This document shows, in pieces, positions 22,208 through 34,535 of a stretch of DNA of 64,000 nucleotides. Position numbers and translations under genes: made by a program. The notes beneath the pieces were generated by a model. It was not told where the DNA came from. It worked only from the letters and a program-made list of their open reading frames with translations, and searched no databases. The DNA comes from Cloeon dipterum (taxonomy: Eukaryota; Arthropoda; Insecta; Ephemeroptera; Baetidae), in NCBI RefSeq assembly GCF_949628265.1, contig NC_088788.1:25778335-25842334 (forward strand), read 5' to 3'. Position 1 is the stretch's first letter. Each line of letters starts with the position of its first letter.

Positions 22208-25200
22208 ATGGCTGACCTCGCGTGGCACCAGCAGCACCTTGCCGGCGCCGCGTACCCCGCCGCCGAGCCGGCGCCGCTCGACCTGCGGGGCCCGCCGGCC
22301 CCGCAGCCCTTCCGCAGGCACCAGCACGAGTCGTCCGACTCAGAGTCCGAGGACATCAACGTCGACTCGGACGACGACGTGACCGTGGCCTCGCGCCACC
22401 ACTCGTTCAGCGCGGCCGCCGTCGCCGCTGCCGGCGCCTCGGACGTCGCCGCCGCCGCCAAGGAGCAGCAGCTGGCCGCCAAGGGCACCAAGGCCGACGA
22501 CGCGGCCAAGGGGGCGACTAACGTCAAGCCACCCTACTCGTACATCGCGCTCATCACCATGGGCATCCTGCAGAGCCCGCACAAGAGACTCACCCTAAGC
22601 GGCATCTGCGAGTTCATCATGTCCAGGTTGGTGCTATGACCACACAAGAAAATGCCATAATTTCAACACCCCTTATATAGAGATACAATCTGTTCCAACT
22701 GTTATTCTAAGAAAAAAACTAAAATTGAAGCTTATATTCCAAATTTATTCATTTGCTCGGGAATTTACGGAATAACGCCTGAACCGATAAAGAATGATGT
22801 TAAAACAAGTAGAGGAAAATTTAGGAATTTAATAATTAAATTTTCAAATACTGATTGTACAAGCGAATGAAAACTTCAATTTTAATTTAATTGAATTGGC
22901 CAACATCTCGCTAACACTCTATACCCAGGAGGGCAGAGCCGAAATGGGCCTGGTCAAAAGGGGAATTAAGCTGCACTAGAAACACGCACTCATATACGCC
23001 TTACACTTGGAAGGAAACTGTGCCGCCGAACAGTCTTTCAATGCGGGTGGTGTAGCATTCCAAAAATTATTTCATTGATCACAAAAATTTGACGAATAAC
23101 GTCAGAAGCTCGCATTGTTAAGGCACTCTCAGGAGTGTCAAAGCAATGAGAGGTATTTGAGCAGTTCGGAGATCTAATACTGGCTACCCAATGTCAGAAA
23201 TGGCAAAAAGTGGTTAGTTTAGTGACTCGAAATGCTCAAATTGCTCAAGGGGCTGGGAGGCGCACCGGCGCCGACTCGCTACTTGCTGGTTTGCACCTTT
23301 CCAGCATGCGTGATTTGGCTTCACGGCACGAATGTCTAGCGTTTCAATGCAGTCCTCGGTGCGAAGGCAAGTGGCCCTTCAGTGGGCTGGGTCCCTGTGC
23401 GGCCTGGTGCGCTTATGTTATCCGTTCGCGGTGTTATTGGGACCCGGGTTTCAGCATTCGTGCTAGTGCAGTGCGCGCCCTTCCCAGTCCGAGAGGACAG
23501 GGATAAAAAGAGCAAAAAAGAAGATAAACTGTTTTGAAATTTCCCTTCAAGTCTACTTATACACGAAGTTTTGAAAAATATCATTCAACCCTCTCCGTGA
23601 AATGGCAAAATTAAATTGTAACTGCTCTTTCACTGTGTGGTTGAAAATCCTTTGAATTATATTATAGAATTCGGTTAAATTCCCAAGGAATTTGGATCAA
23701 GATCCACATTTTTGTTCAGGATCCGTGTTGTCTATAGTTTAATAATATATGATTTCCCCACAAAATACATCTTCACGTATATTTGTATGAAAAGTAAAGT
23801 TTCGCATATCATTCATTTACCCCCCCCCCCCCCCCCCTATACAAGCTGCAGATGAGTATTAAGCGTTGGAAATTGATGCACCTTCAGGATACATGCTTTC
23901 GGTGTACATGTCTGCACGTGAAGTCTATCGTATGAGGGTTTAATCCCCAAAACAGCCCATCCTATAATTGGGTTGCTGGCAAAATTAATAATGCCTAATA
24001 AATATTTTTACTTCATTTCCGCCCTAGCTATAATCTTGAAAAATTTGTATTTTTTTTATGTTCCTTGTTATTCCTCAAAATGGTTTGTATACGTTCCTTG
24101 AGCTTCTTCCGATATTAAATTTTTATTTATTTTAAGATTAATTATGCTAAATCATTTTCGCAGCTTGAGAAAGTAATATATTTTTATTTTTAACATTTAT
24201 CTTTTATCGCAACTGTAGAAAATTTCGAGAATTTGCAAAATTAGATACTATACTCATTTGATTCCTGCGTGTATGTTTGATTTAAAAAATCTTATGTTTT
24301 GCAAAGTTGTAGCCAGCGCAAAAAATTAGCAGAAATAATTCAAAAATAAAGAAATCAAATTGAGTAGAAAATAGAAGATCAAAATATTTACTAGTGGGGG
24401 AGGAATCCACATATTTCTGCAGTTTCAAGAAACTGATTTTTCGAATTTGTACATTTTATGTAGAAAACTATGGAGTTATTACTTGATAGGAGACTAGAAA
24501 ATAAACCCCTGCAAATATCAAAAAAATTTAGTGTGTCGTTAAAATTTTCATCTAAAGCTACACATGTATTTTATAGAAATCTAACATCCATGGTGTCTGC
24601 TAATTTTATATTAATTGTGTAGTCTTTACTAAAAAAAATCATTCATTTCTATTTTATAATATTTTTGTGAGATTTTTTGTCAAATAATTTTTAAATACCA
24701 TTACCTTTTTTTATCAAATGTACTCCTTCCATTTATTTCTACAAAAAGGGATTAATAAAAATTAGCGCAAAATAACAAATCCCATTACAGGAAACAATAC
24801 ACTGTGTGGGAAAGGGGTTGGAATCTTATAGTGAGCTTAATTCACGCACTTTTCGTGTCCGACAGGTTTCCCTACTACCGGGACAAGTTTCCCGCGTGGC
24901 AGAACTCGATTAGGCACAACCTGTCGCTGAACGACTGCTTCATCAAGATTCCGAGAGAACCGGGCAACCCGGGCAAGGGTAACTACTGGACCCTGGACCC
25001 GATGGCCGAGGACATGTTCGACAACGGAAGTTTCCTGCGGCGCCGTAAGCGTTATAAACGACAGCAGCCACCGGCCTTCCTGCAGAACCATGCTGCCATG
25101 GCGGCTGCCGCGGCCGCCTTCCTGGGTGGAGGCGCGGGGGCCGGCGGGGGCGACCCATACCTGTCACATGGTCTGCCCCCGCACCACCTGCCGCCCCCGT

Positions 25201-25736
25201 ACGCATACCTGCAGCCGCCGTCGGTGCCACTGCTGCCACGCCTCTCGCTGGCGCCGCTCGGCCTCAGTCTGCACGCCGCCGCCGCCCCCGGCGCTGGCAG
25301 CCTCCACAAGCCCGTGCCCACCCTGTACCAGTGCAAGACAGCGGCCACCCTCAAGTCAGGATTCACCATTGACTCGTTAATAGGCAAGGTATGATTAAAT
25401 AAATTTCGGAGTTTTTCTTTCTATAAGGAAGCCTTCTTGCAATCAATCAAATGAAAAGAAAAATAATTGCTTTTAGTTTAGGTTTAAATATTTTCGTGAA
25501 ATTCTGTCCTAAGTTGAATTCACAAAAAAGCAGTATATTGTCACTTTAATTAGCCATAAGTACTATACCAATCCGGGCCTTGTGTTTGTTTTCAGGTGTT
25601 GAGAGGATCGTCGCATGTCGGGGCTGGGGGCCGGCAGTCTCCGCCCGCAGTCACCCGTAGTACCGACTCGGCCTTCACACCTCTCGGTGGAGAGCGTGCG
25701 TCGCCCCTGCCGGAACACGCGAACACCACCTTGTGA
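22208..25736 (+). CDS. FoxD: Forkhead transcription factor, FoxD subfamily
   Basis: Nuclear sequence-specific DNA-binding protein of 360 predicted residues; FoxD factors pattern neural and mesodermal tissue. Exons: 22208-22626, 24866-25388, 25596-25736 (1083 nt, phases agree). The N-terminus has an acidic Ser/Asp/Glu segment ([15 protein letters not shown], about residues 43-58), then Ala-rich sequence. The forkhead domain spans about 105-205, from [13 protein letters not shown] through helix 3 ([13 protein letters not shown]) to [12 protein letters not shown], a typical FoxD ending. The rest is Ala/Gly/Pro/His-rich and ends exon 2 with FTIDSLIG, matching the FoxD eh1-like Groucho-binding motif. 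The first intron (2.2 kb) splits the forkhead domain after FIMSR and contains a SINE-like repeat. The start is the first ATG in frame and lies in a GC-rich block. Drosophila fd59A is the likely relative. Very long non-coding flanks fit a developmentally regulated gene. Confidence 0.95.
23365..23520 (+). repeat. SINE-like dispersed repeat, copy 1
   Basis: About 155 bp in FoxD intron 1 that matches 51940-52094 nearly base for base in the same orientation. It begins aggcaagtggcc, contains gtgttattgggacccgggtt, and ends gggataaaaagagc followed by an A-rich tail. A GTTCG core in the middle weakly resembles a pol III box B, so a tRNA-derived SINE is possible but unproven. No coding function is claimed, although both copies happen to be open in one frame. 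Confidence 0.75.
23820..23837 (+). repeat. Poly(C) run in FoxD intron 1
   Basis: Eighteen consecutive C residues. Such runs are prone to length error; no other structure is associated with it. Confidence 0.85.
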
Positions 25737-28700
25737 GACCCCGATTCACCCTCACAACCACAACGAAAATATAGAACATTTTAGAACGGCAAGTTGATGA
25801 AATTTCTTTAATTTTCATCTGGTTTACTGTGTGTTTTTGCCAAAACAAATTTGAATATCGCTTCGCACTCCATGTTGTTCGAATTAACAATAGAGCTTTT
25901 CCCCGTTTTAATTTCAGGTATTGCGAGATTGAGAAATTCAGGATCATGTGCGAATGCGAGAATTTACGTGATCAAGTTAGCTTGAGTCTTTTGCACTTCC
26001 TTCTTGCGCTTATTGTTTGTTAAATGTCTGTTCCTCTTGGCCGCATTCGTTCATCTCAGCACTCATATTTCATTATAGTATTGAATAATGTCTGTGATAA
26101 TGCTCCTACAAACACATACACGACGCGCAAGAAAGAGTATATACACTGCAGTTAAAAACCTCCTCATTTACGTGTATATATAGAGCGTGACAAATGTGCC
26201 CAAACACAAAACAACATCTGACGCTTCGTGTAATTTACTGACTATACCTGTATGTGGAAATTGTACATTAAATATAACATGTTTAATTGATAGAAAAAGA
26301 GAAGTTTCCTTTCTTACCTGATTTTTTTTATTAAAATATAAGTATTTCAGTTAATTCGGTTGAACAGTTTTTCAATAATTGAAAAGAGATAAAGGGTGAC
26401 AATGAGTTGAGAAGATTAAAATTTAAATTCTTGATTCTTCAGCAGTGAATGGAATCACATAAACATGTATTTAAAACATAATACATAGCTCTACATAACT
26501 GTCCAGATAAGAAACATTTTACTTTTTCATTGGTGAATCGCAACAACTCTACGATGAAAATTATTTTTTTAATTTCAACCATTTTGACCAATCGAAACTT
26601 TAATTGAATATGTAAAATTGAGATTTTTGCACTGTCGAAAATCCAATGCATATTTCATAGTAAAACAAATTGTTGGTAGATGATGCTCATAGATTCAAGT
26701 GCACTCCAGAAGGTCACAATGCACGTATACAGTTGAAATTAAATGTTGCTTCCTTGGTGTAAAGCGGAGCTGTTTATCCATCGAGGTAGATTAATTTAAT
26801 TTCAAATAAAAACAAGAAGCAAACTGTTTTTAAGCAAATCAATGAATTTTATCAGTAAATAAATTTAACTGGACAAAACTCAATGTTAAGTTTTGGGTTA
26901 AAATGTAAACCATCAGGCTTAAAGAGAGTGCTTTTCATCACATCGAAGTTGAGCTGAAACATTAGTCAGCACAGGGTGAAATTTCAGCAAACATACGGCG
27001 AGGCTCATCAGAAGGAAGAATGGCGAGTCGAGAGCAAGCAGATCCCATACTACTGGAGATTTGATTGCGGACGACTGCGAGTGGAGAGAAAAGAGAGAGG
27101 ATAACTCGTCGGCAGGAAACTAATTACACCAACATTGTTCCACTGCGCTCGGTGCCCTTCTTCCTCGCAATTAAATCGCTCTTATCCTTTTCGCTGGCAA
27201 CAAAACATTTTTCAAACTCTGCTCCTCTGCTGCTATTCATATCAAATTGCTTGTGTTTTAATGCGGCCAACAAAGAGGATGATAAAAGAAGCGGACGAGC
27301 GAAAGAGAGTGAGGGAGCAGAACGGATGAAACGCGAGAGCGAGGAGATGGCTGGCGGGCATCAAACTTTTCCAAGCAGGAGGGTGGTCAGGGGTGATTCT
27401 TCCTCGGCGAAACAAGTTTTCTGCTTTTCAGACCTCCTCCAGGCCCTGCCGCCGCCGCGCTGATGATAAGAATAAAAATGTTCCTCTATTTGTTCACGTC
27501 AAGAAGCCAAACTTTTTATTCGAGTGCGAGACCAGAATGAAATGTTATCCAACTCTCTTACTTCCTCCACCCTCCTCCCTTGCCCCCTGCAGCCGCGCCG
27601 TGGAAAAGGCGAGCTTTTAAAATTAAAAAGTTGCTCTTTAACTCTCGGCGTGCGCGCCTGCTTTGATGTTTGCCGCGCGCATTATGTTTTTCTGTGCGCC
27701 GTGTAAATAACGTGCAAATACTAAACTACATTGCGCCTTCTTATAATCCCCCAGTCGGCCAACATTTAGCTCGAGTGGGAATGTGCACGATGGGGTAGAG
27801 TGTGTGAACGCGCGCGCGCGCCGAGAGCATAGTATGTGTGTGTGGCAGGTGGCCTCAAGTGCCCCTGCTCGCAGAAGCAGCCGACGAGGGATGTCCGATT
27901 TTTATTCAATTCAAGCACTGCTTGCATCTCTCCTGACTGAAATCGAATATAATATCAGATTCATTTCTATTCAGAATGATGAATCTAATGCTAAAATTGA
28001 ATGCATCTATAGACGATTACAGTTAGAATTATTTGGTTGACAGCTCAACACTTTGTATCATGTGTTAAAACGAAGCAGCAGAATGCTCAAATGCATAAAC
28101 TAAAAAAAAAATACGAAGCATTCAATAAAAAAATATGGCTTTGTAATGCGATAAAATTTTCCTTTTCAACGATCATCGGACGGTTTATCTCATAACATGC
28201 ATGAAATCATTTACCATAGCAATGCAACAGAAGAAATTCTTTTAAGAAAAAAATTAATGCATCAAAAATGCTTTACACAGAAATGATATTTCAACTAAAC
28301 TGAGAACGGCACAAATACTCATTTTTAGGCCATAAACATAAATTGATCGATTTTCTCTCTCAACACAAAAAACGATTTTAACATTGGGATCATGGAAAAA
28401 TGGTTAAAATTTAAATCAAAGACGTTCTGACAATCTATCTCTTTTAAAAACATTTTTATATATTTTAAATCGGGCAAACAAATACGTAGGAGAAAAATTA
28501 AACTGTATTGCCAACTTAATTCAACTCTTTGTGCCGGTATTTTTTTGTAAACCGGGTAAACCATTTGGATATGAATTAGACGAAACTGATTATGATACAA
28601 GTTTTAATAATAACTTATAAATTGTGTCAACTTCCTTAAAATTGATTTTTTGGGCGCTGTAAAAAGACACATTAAAACATAGACAGGATAATATAAAGGC

Positions 28701-31700
28701 TTAGTCTTGGTTTGACGAAAAAAGAAGATCCAATGTAGGTCATTTTTCTTTTTTAAACTGTTAGACGCAGCACATGCATCCATGCGAGCTAGTTTTTCTT
28801 TAGCTTTTCTTCTCATAGAGAGCCTAATTAAAGCGAATCAGATGAAATACCATCCCGATAACAATCAAGATTGAGCCAATTTTGAGGGTTATGCAATACG
28901 CTTCGCAAATCAGTCAGACGGGTTGCCTAGTAAAATTTTGTCAGCTGAATCTGTTCATTATTTTTGAAGTAAATAATTTCACTGCTGTTGAAATAAGCTT
29001 TACATCCCCTAAATAAGTTACTCATTTTCCTTTTTAAAACGACTGAAACAAAGCAAAAATCAGATCAGTACAAAATGTGTAAGCCTGGGTAAATAATGGT
29101 GTTCGCAGACTCCCACATGCAAGGGTCATCTTGAAATCCAATTTCGACGTAATCAGACTCACTCAAATAATAAACCCAGCTGCGGCTCGGGAAGCAAATT
29201 TGTATGCACGCATTTGGTTTGGCAAAAGAGATTAAGAGACAGATTTTCCGGCGGCAAGAGCGCGCGCGGAGATCGATAGCGGGCGCACGGTGGATTTGCA
29301 AACACTAACGAAATCAGCAGCAGGAGCAGCGGAACGAAAAGCGTTTTGCATTTTCAAACGGCCGGGTTGTCTTTCTCTGGATGTTGGCGGCCGAGCGAGC
29401 GAGCGACAGCACGAGGGAGAGAGAGACAAGATGATTGGATTTAGAGCCTTTGAGTGTGGCCTGACGAGAACATAATTCGATCTGCCATCATATCATTTTC
29501 ACGTCTCTTCACAACAAATAATGAAATAATAAAAATCCGACTCTCATCTGTCTCCTTATCACATTTGAATAGCGATCGTCACAAGTGCCAATATTGAATT
29601 ACGTGCCGAAAACATCGAGGAAAGTGAGAGAGATATAGAGAGAGATCCGTATAACTAGATTTGGCAAGGGGTGTGCGGCGATTGGTGCTTCGTCCCGAGG
29701 AACAACCTGGCGCAATGTGCTTGATAAAAATTCCGGAGCTCTGATTGGTTTTCTGCTGCTCCAGCGAGAGATAGAGAGGACACTCAGGCAGCACACACAC
29801 ACCGATACGTTTCACCACATTTTCATTTCATGGTAAATTGTTAGCAGAGGGGGAAGAAGAGCTGGCTGCATAGCTTGATTAAAGTTCGTCCAAGCGGTAA
29901 AAACAGTTTTCGAGCAACGGCCTGAGCTGAGCGCGTGCAAAAACCCAAGGCTGGCTTGTCTAAATCGGGCTTTGCCAGAAACGAGCTCCGACCAGATAAA
30001 TTATCGGGTTGGGGTGGAAGCCTCCGTTTCGTTTCACTGGATTGGTGCTCCATATATATATACTTATCGTTGGAAGCACCTTTCAGCCTTCTGACTGACG
30101 TGGTAGATCGCGCAACATTTTATACGGCGTTTGGCAACTCATGCTGACAAAAACGTGCAAAAAATACAATCAAGTACTGAAAAAGCTGCAAAGTTACATA
30201 GTCAAAAAAGAGATTGTTTTAAAAGGCATATAATGCGATTGCAGCAACAAATAATATAAGAAAATAATTAAAATGATTTTCTTAAAATCCACATATACTG
30301 CCTTAGTAAAGTTTCACATTTTTTGTGATGAAAAGGGTTTTTTGTCCCTCAAACTATGGTCATAAATAAATTAAACGAACGTCACTAACCTTTGTTTAAT
30401 GAATTGAGTGCCTTCAGTATTGATTCAAGTAAAAACGTAACGTGGGAAGGTACCCCTACTGTATGGTCGGGTGAAATCCACAAAACAACAAGTTTGAAAA
30501 GAGAGCCAACCAAAGTTATAATCGCACGGGGCCGGCATCAAGCAATGTTCCATTAGTGGCGAGACGGGAAACTTCTTTAAATGCGGGAGGGAAAAGTTTT
30601 GTTGGGAGGTAAACAATTAATAAGTTGGACCGGGAATAAAGGAGACTCGATTTGAGTGCGAAACGCCTGCAGAGTGAGCTCGGAAGCTGGCTCGCTGCTG
30701 GTGTATAGGCGGAAAATTAAAAGGCATTCCGCGGGCTGAATACATTAGCGCGCCAAGACGGCTGCTGATAATTAATATTGCCAACGCCTTAATATTGCGC
30801 GCATTCCAAGTGTCTCTCTCACGAAAAAGCAGCAGATAGATATATCAGCCGCCGCCGAAGCATTCATCCATCTCTCTCAACGCTCATTGCATTAATTAAT
30901 TTTTCCTCGGCTCTTTCCCCTTTCCCACACCCCAACGGCAATCAGCAGCTCAACCCGCCAAAATAATAATGTTTTGTGATGCGCCTCTTTTGTTTTCCGT
31001 AATTCTCTATTCACCATTCACATCGCTGGTAAGAATCTTCATTTAAAACAGGCTAAAAATTAAGGTGTAAACCAAAAATCATTTCTGTCGCCATAGTTTG
31101 AGTTATTTTCTTTTCTTTCTCGGAATTTAAAATTTTACAAGTAGCACAACGCTCGTTCAAATCTGAAGTTTCAGTATAAAAATTATGTTGAACCGAAATA
31201 TAAAAACCTTTATCCTGCTATTTTTTACTATCACTGATTAATTCAAACGAAGAAAATTCTTATTATATTAATTTTTGCACACATTTGTGGTTAACGGTGA
31301 TATTATTCTGTCATTTATTGCACTCTTTATGCTTCATTTGACAGTCCAAATCCGAGTTTTGAAACAAGCACTATTTTATAAAATTTGCCCTTATAAATCG
31401 ACGAAAATTAAGAAAAATTACCAAAGAGTTCGAAATTTGTCTCTAGTGCATTTAAGAGGACATCAAATTGAAAACCTATTTCATCCAAATTCCAAATATA
31501 AGTACAAAGAACGTCAAAGAGAAAATTAGCCTCAGACTCTTCCATCAGAGTCGCTACTCACTACAGGAAGCGTCTCGTTTGAACTAAATTGTCTGTCGTC
31601 ATCCGCGCCAGCCGGCGTTAATTTGCTGAGACTTTGTTTTAAAATAATTGTATGGAGAGATCGGCAAAAAACTGTTTTTATACAACCGAATGAAATTTCT

Positions 31701-34535
31701 CTCCAATGCCCTCAATATCAAGAAAAGATGCCTTTTACAAAAACACAAGGCAATCAAATTATTTGAAAATAATGTGACACACTCCACTGAATAAGCATTT
31801 GTCATCATTGATCATTCACTCAAATTAAACAAATAAATAAAAATCAAGCTACACCGATAAAGCCAGATTTGGAAAATCAATCTGAGCCAAGCTAAAAAGT
31901 CATTATATCAACTTCAAAATGAAAATTAATTGAAAAATTAATGTTTGTTTCAATTTTTGAATTTTACCGATCCTTGTCCAGTTATTTAAAGTAGTAAAAC
32001 ATCTCTGGAGCATTATTCTAAAACGAAATGGTTGAAAATGCGTATTGCGTTCCCACTGTGTTTGTTACTCTCGGTGGTACGCACGCAGGGCACTATAATA
32101 TTCTCTTCGCTGCTACATATTATGCTCTCTTTTTGCCGCGGTGGATCAAAGGTTTTAGCGCTCTTTGTGCGCCGGAGAGATTTTAGCAATAAAGAGTGGT
32201 TGTTTGATATTATGTTATTGACATCGCAAGAGCGGCGCGGCACGCGGATACACGGGAACGAAACATCAGCCAGCAGTGAGATGCTGTGCGCGCACAAAAA
32301 CCACTCTGACGAGAAGAGCAAACTCGGGGAAAAGTTCATAATATACATCTCGCGCCCTGAGCACGCGTTTCGGCTTTTTTATTACAAAGGTTGCATTGAG
32401 CCACCCGCGAAGCATTGTTTCACAAAAAGGTCTCTTGCTCCCAGTTTCTTTCTCTTAACATTTTCAATGCTTTTCTTTTCTGCGCGTACTAAAAATATTT
32501 TTGGTTTTCGCCAAACAGTGGTTTTAAATTTTGGCTAATGGTAATGTATTTAACAATAAGATCTCCAAAGAAAAAAAACGAATGAAGTAGGGAGTAGGGC
32601 CTTTGCCAATCCTTCAATAATTACTCATCATAAAAAAGGTTTGATCAAACTGTACACAAAAGACAAATTGTGGCCTTCTGTATTGTAGGACACACAAATC
32701 GTAGAGAAGTATACACATATTGAATGGATATGGAACGAAAATTTAGTCGACAAAATAAACTTTCGTTCAGACGTTTTCTCTGAATATGAATCAATGTATC
32801 ACAGATTTATAGAAATAATCATGTTACAAAAACTCATAATCAAAAAATCGTAGCCACTCGACTTAATTTATTTCTCATTTACTTCTGAGCAGAAAAGCGA
32901 TTAATTAGATATTTTGCAATAGGAATAAGCGCTATTTAAAGATAATTTTTTCAACATTTCATTTCGCATCAATTTGGTTTAAAATTTATTTTAATTTCGT
33001 GCCATTCATGTTCCGATGGTTGTTTATTCCAGCTAATTTACTGTAAAATCAATAATAAGCATAATGAGCTTTTTATACCGTGCGGGTAGCATACTGTGAA
33101 AACAAATACATTTATGATCATCCTGCTAAAATTGGCCTCGTTGCTGTGCTCACAGCATCGCGGCTTGTGTACATACATGAGATCTCTCTGTTGGCGATGA
33201 CATATATTAATCTCGGCGCAGTCAGTTTGACGTGCAGGAGAGTGAGTCGAGATTTGAGCAAACAAGACTGCTCCTTAACAAGTGTGCTTGCGTAAGCTGG
33301 TTTTCATATTATATTTTTTGCAAGCACTCATTGCCTTACCCCGGCACGTCAAGCGCTTCACTCTCTCGTCTCCACGCTAAATGCACAATCAGCTTTTCTA
33401 AAATTTTACCGTGCGAGCAAGCAAACCCTCGCGTTATTGTTTTTTCTAATTTTAATCTCATGAAGATGTGGCTATTTTTACACCATTTTAATTAATATGA
33501 AGCCAAAAATTTATATAAAAAAGGTAAAAATATATTGGCAGAAAGGAAAGCAAAAAAGAATTAACGGCAGAGCTGAATTAACAAAAACTCGCTATAATTT
33601 GATTATGAATCAAATTCATCCTGCCATTTGATTACCTGACTGTCTCAACAATTTTTAATTTACTTCCTGAATCTTGCGGAATCTTATCCTTTTTATTCGT
33701 AAATAATTAATGTGCTTGTAATTGAAAAGATTATATTATATAAGTGTATGTAATCTATAAAATTTTCTTAAATACATATGTAAATAAAAAATTAAAAGAA
33801 GACAAAGACAAAACATGTATATGATTTTTACTTATGTAATAGCGTTCGTTAGTTGTTGCCCCCGCAATGGAAAAATCAAAACTTCATACACGTCACACTT
33901 CATCTCGGCCGAATAGTGCGATCACTGCGATCCCTCTGTTATTCTTATCTCAAGGAGGAAACGTGAAGTGAGTGAAAAAATTTTGTGATTTTAGCATAAA
34001 TTTGTGTATGCATCGTTAATCATAGTATGATTTAATTTATTTCAAACTGTAATAATTTTAACAAATTTAAAACTCCTACAATTTTCTGCTATACAGTCTA
34101 CAGTCATACTCCACCCCGCCGGATTTACTAGTTGAACCAAGCCACCTAGCGGACGTGTTTCGAACCTCGTCACCACATGCACCGGTAGCCATATTGGATT
34201 TTACATTAATAGCCTTGTGTTTGTTGATGTTGTGTTTGGATGTCGTCTGTTTTCGCCGGGCACTCGCTAATTTGCCGTTTTCTAGCTTAAGTACAATAAA
34301 TTGAGACATTTTCTATCTTGGATACTTGAGGTAAATTCCTTTTTCGAAATTAGCTTGTATATAATGTCGAATTTCTGCACTTTCCATTCAAATTTGATAA
34401 CATTTGTTGCTCCTGTTTCGCACTCGTCAAGCTTTGTTGATTTCGAGAAAGCAATGTAATAAAAAATTTTCTTCTAGGTCGTGGTCGAAGTTTGTTTCCC
34501 TTGTGTGGGAGTAACAACCTATTCCTTGTGCAGCC
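25737..34535. promoter_or_regulatory. FoxD-snf spacer with GC-rich islands
   Basis: No convincing exon in almost nine kilobases. A possible FoxD poly(A) signal (ATTAAA) is at 26267-26272. GC-rich blocks at about 27040-27900, 29060-30060, 30640-30990, 32040-32480 and 33120-33430 alternate with AT-rich sequence. They resemble the blocks upstream of FoxD and may be further control elements. The last few hundred bases, at about 33850-34500, should hold the snf promoter; an acceptor-like site (ttccttgtgcag) stands directly before the snf ATG. Confidence 0.4.

Noticed and set aside
21907-22527. Minus-strand open frame of 206 residues
   Set aside because: Shadow of the FoxD first exon, whose GC-rich codons leave the other strand open.
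23210-23506. Protein-coding reading of the repeated unit (shared GLGPCAAWC frame in both copies)
   Set aside because: The shared peptide follows from nucleotide similarity of a SINE-like repeat; frames lack starts and splice context of their own.
24804-24865. ATG upstream of FoxD exon 2 as a separate start
   Set aside because: It precedes the acceptor gtccgacag; exon 2 joins exon 1 in phase within the forkhead domain, so this is intron.
32032-32538. Open frame of 168 residues with a signal-peptide-like start
   Set aside because: The N-terminus is hydrophobic, but the rest is low-quality sequence in a GC-rich island without splice sites or family match.
34076-34309. Minus-strand open frame of 77 residues just upstream of snf
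   Set aside because: Could be a divergent first exon with a possible donor (AAT/gtaaaa), but no downstream exon or homology was found.
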